A stretch of 8,230 nucleotides of DNA from Eubacteriales bacterium (lineage in GTDB: Bacteria > Bacillota > Clostridia > Christensenellales > CAG-138): contig JAQVML010000042.1 of the NCBI GenBank assembly GCA_028703645.1, forward strand, positions 1-8,230, in the 5' to 3' direction. A program made the position numbers and the translations under genes. Under the pieces are notes generated by a model. It was not told the origin of the DNA. It did no database searches and saw nothing but the letters and a program-made list of their open reading frames with translations. The number at the start of each line of letters is the position of its first letter. Position 1 is the stretch's first letter. Below are positions 6,700 through 8,230 of this stretch, piece after piece.

Positions 6700-7773
6700 A
6701 TGGAAAAGCAATTCGATCCCAAACAAAATCGACATCCTTCGCAGCAATCCGGCTTTGACTGGACTCCATCCGAGTCGCCGGAGCAACGCGCGCAGAGACG
6801 CAAAGAGCGCATCACGCTTGTCTCTCTGATTTCGCTGTTGCTTCTAGTTCTCGCGGTTCTTTTTTCGCTGCTGCATAGCCAGCTTGCGCAGGATCTTTCC
6901 GCAGCCGGTTCGCCAGCGCCAACGCCGACGCTCGCGCTCGCTTCCGCCAACGCATCGCCGGAAAATAGCGCAGACGAACCGGCGGCGCAGTTGCCAGCAG
7001 TTAACGCGGGCCTGCTCGTCACCTTTCTCGACGTGGGGCAAGGCGACAGCGCCGTATTACGCTCTCCTTCCGGCAAGACCATGCTGGTGGACGGCGGGCC
7101 AAGAGGTTCTTTTCCGATCATTGATCGCTATCTGACCTCGCTCGGCGTGGTCGGGTTGGACGTTGTCGTCGCCTCACATGTACACGCGGATCACATCGGC
7201 GGTCTGATCTCCGTCGTGGACACGTACCCCGTCGCAGACTTCTACTATCCGCCGTTTGACGCAGAGAGCGAAACGTATTTTGAGCTGCTCGACGCGCTCA
7301 AGGAAAGTCAAGCGACCGTGCATCAGCCCTATGCGGGCGTCGACACGTTGATTCCATGGGACGATCAGGTAGAGGTGCGCATCCTAGCGCCCTATGATAC
7401 GATCTACGACGATTTTAACGACACGAGCTATATCATCCGCGTTTCCTATCAAAACACCGCGGTTTTGTTCACCGGCGATTCCAGCGAGCTGGGCGAAAAA
7501 CTCGCGCTCAAAGCACAGCCCAATCATTATTTCAAGGCGGACGTGCTCAAGGTTGCGCACCATGGTTCCAGCGACGCCACGTTTGAAAAATTTCTCGACG
7601 CGGTGTCCCCCGCCATCGCCGTCATCAGCGTTGGCCGCGACAACGACTACGGGCATCCGCATCAATCGCTGCTGGATCGCCTCAGTGAGCGCGGCATCAC
7701 AATATACCGCACGGATGAGGACGGAACCATCACGCTCCTGCTTGACGGAACCCGCGTGACAGTGATAAAATAA
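6700..7773 (+). CDS. Membrane-anchored ComEC-type metallo-beta-lactamase-fold hydrolase
   Basis: This 357-residue protein has a basic cytosolic N-terminus (RAQRRKER), one membrane segment (~38-58), a Pro/Ala/Ser-rich linker (~66-102), then an extracytoplasmic metallo-beta-lactamase-fold domain (104-357). The domain opens with VTFLDVGQGDSAVL, typical of the ComEC/Rec2 hydrolase family. Metal ligands are visible: HVHADH (160-165), Asp260 in LFTGDSS, and His287/288 in AHHGSS; GHPH (319-322) follows. Relatives are proposed to be nucleases or phosphodiesterases that act on DNA outside the membrane; no ComEC channel is fused here, so a role in DNA uptake cannot be assumed. ATG 6700 and ATG 6691 are both possible starts and neither has a ribosome binding site. 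I prefer 6700 because an extended -10 occupies 6687-6692. An in-frame ATG at 6565 would add 45 residues unlike the family. The stop codon overlaps the pheS promoter, and no terminator separates the genes. Confidence 0.88.
   Translation: MEKQFDPKQNRHPSQQSGFDWTPSESPEQRAQRRKERITLVSLISLLLLVLAVLFSLLHSQLAQDLSAAGSPAPTPTLALASANASPENSADEPAAQLPAVNAGLLVTFLDVGQGDSAVLRSPSGKTMLVDGGPRGSFPIIDRYLTSLGVVGLDVVVASHVHADHIGGLISVVDTYPVADFYYPPFDAESETYFELLDALKESQATVHQPYAGVDTLIPWDDQVEVRILAPYDTIYDDFNDTSYIIRVSYQNTAVLFTGDSSELGEKLALKAQPNHYFKADVLKVAHHGSSDATFEKFLDAVSPAIAVISVGRDNDYGHPHQSLLDRLSERGITIYRTDEDGTITLLLDGTRVTVIK
7742..7771 (+). promoter_or_regulatory. Promoter of the pheS T-box transcript
   Basis: The -35 TTGACG (7742-7747, five of six) and extended -10 TGA-TAAAAT (hexamer 7766-7771, five of six) are 18 bp apart. 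The start should be near 7778, just ahead of the T-box fold. The element lies in the last codons of the metallo-beta-lactamase-fold gene, whose TAA stop begins at 7771, the last base of the -10. Confidence 0.75.
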
Positions 7774-7789
7774 CACATAAGTAAAAAGC

Positions 7790-8042
7790 AAAGGCTATGA
7801 AGGGGAAAAGTCCTCAGAGAGCGCTTTAGAGAGTACCGTCACCGGCTGAAAGCGGTATGCGCAGGATAGGACACCAAGTTCGCCCCGGAGCCTCATCGGT
7901 GAACAGTGCGACGCATTTAGTAGTCGAAGACGGGATCGCCCGATACAGCGAGATCGAGGCTTAACCCGGCAACTGCGCCGGTCGAGCAAACGAGGGTGGT
8001 ACCACGACGCGATTCGTCCCTTTTGGGCGGAGCGCGTTTTTT
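7790..8042 (+). ncRNA. T-box riboswitch, phenylalanine-specific
   Basis: This is a tRNA-sensing leader controlling pheS. Stem I starts with GGGG 7802-7805 pairing with CCCC 7883-7886; the next helix is TCCT 7811-7814 with AGGA 7868-7871. The internal loop between them carries the specifier TTC at 7879-7881 (Phe codon), followed by a purine, G7882. The CAGAGAG segment (7815-7821) fits the conserved loop of the family. A small stem III is visible at 7966-7970 with 7977-7981. The T-box AGGGTGGTACCACG (7993-8006) forms the antiterminator: GGG 7994-7996 with CCC 8018-8020 and ACGA 8004-8007 with TCGT 8014-8017, leaving the bulge TGGTACC. Its TGGT should pair with the ACCA end of uncharged tRNA-Phe. 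The competing terminator follows. Folds were read by eye; the distal part of stem I was not resolved. Confidence 0.96.
8008..8042 (+). terminator. T-box regulated terminator before pheS
   Basis: The arms 8008-8019 and 8025-8036 pair (CGCG with CGCG, one A-G mismatch, then seven pairs including three G-T wobbles), followed by T8037-8042. The left arm reuses bases 8014-8019 of the antiterminator, so the two folds exclude each other: charged tRNA-Phe gives termination, uncharged tRNA-Phe gives read-through. Confidence 0.92.
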
Positions 8043-8084
8043 ATTTGGTAACAAGCCACAAAGGGCATAAGGAGGAGAAGAAGA

Positions 8085-8230
8085 ATGGGAATGATGGAAT
8101 CTCTCGCGCAACTGCGCGAGGAAACCGAAGCGAAACTGAAAAACTGTCAGTCGCCGGAAGAACTGGAGCAGCTCTTGGTTGACGTGCTTGGCAGAAACGG
8201 ATCGCTGACGACGATTTTACGCACGATGGG
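8085..8230 (+). CDS. pheS: Phenylalanyl-tRNA synthetase alpha subunit, N-terminal fragment
   Basis: PheS is the catalytic subunit of the alpha2-beta2 enzyme that charges tRNA-Phe in the cytoplasm. Only the first 48 codons are inside the window. The visible sequence has the N-terminal coiled-coil pattern of bacterial PheS: LREETEAKLKNCQSPEELEQ, then VDVLGRNGSLTTILRTMG, matching the family's YLGKKGELT-type segment where the helical arm turns back. ATG 8085 was chosen for its spacing of 8 bases from GGAGGA (8071-8076); in-frame ATGs at 8091 and 8094 are further away. The Phe-specific T-box directly upstream supports the identification. pheT would be expected to follow beyond the window. Confidence 0.93.
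   Translation, partial: MGMMESLAQLREETEAKLKNCQSPEELEQLLVDVLGRNGSLTTILRTM

Noticed and set aside
7795..8111. Minus-strand open frames of 64 codons each
   Set aside because: They overlap the structured T-box leader and the start of pheS and have no ribosome binding site or resemblance to known proteins.
1..8230. CRISPR array, insertion sequence, toxin-antitoxin pair or prophage genes
   Set aside because: No spaced direct repeats, transposase motifs, terminal inverted repeats or small paired genes were seen on either strand.

Overview
The window looks like chromosomal DNA from a Gram-positive, Clostridia-type Firmicute with a balanced base composition. The evidence is a T-box leader in front of pheS, a YtrA-type GntR regulator driving an ABC transporter, AAGGAGG-type ribosome binding sites, TTG as well as ATG starts, and compact operons. 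Family or genus cannot be assigned from the sequence. No rRNA, tRNA, insertion sequence, prophage or CRISPR array is visible.

Layout: (1) 1-323, plus strand, is the C-terminal end of a flavodoxin-like protein. It ends at a strong hairpin (340-376) that probably also stops transcription arriving from the opposite strand. (2) 375-2735, minus strand, is a likely three-gene operon transcribed tag, then a class I SAM-dependent methyltransferase, then xdhC. xdhC carries a single-base frameshift near 609-614 that separates the last ~75 residues from the rest. A good promoter for the operon lies at 2787-2815. (3) 2862-6456, minus strand, is a tightly coupled operon: a YtrA-type GntR repressor, an ABC ATPase, and a 768-residue ABC permease with a very large extracytoplasmic C-terminal domain. 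Both junctions are 4-bp ATGA overlaps. A perfect 10+5+10 palindrome covers the operon's -10 region, and a terminator closes the operon at 2814-2847. (4) 6700-7773, plus strand, is a membrane-anchored ComEC-type metallo-beta-lactamase-fold protein with no ribosome binding site and an extended -10 almost touching its start codon. (5) 7742-8230, plus strand, holds a pheS promoter inside the end of the preceding gene, a complete phenylalanine T-box riboswitch (UUC specifier, UGGU bulge) and the first 48 codons of pheS.

How the parts work: the GntR protein probably represses its own operon until an unknown signal, plausibly envelope stress, releases it; the ATPase and permease would then act on an unknown substrate at the membrane. 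Uncharged tRNA-Phe should switch on pheS through the T-box. Tag removes 3-methyladenine from DNA, while its methyltransferase and XdhC neighbours have no obvious shared pathway with it. I see no clearly new multi-gene system. The items most worth a second look are the xdhC frameshift, the permease ectodomain, the possible leaderless start of the metallo-beta-lactamase-fold gene, and the pheS promoter overlapping that gene's stop codon.
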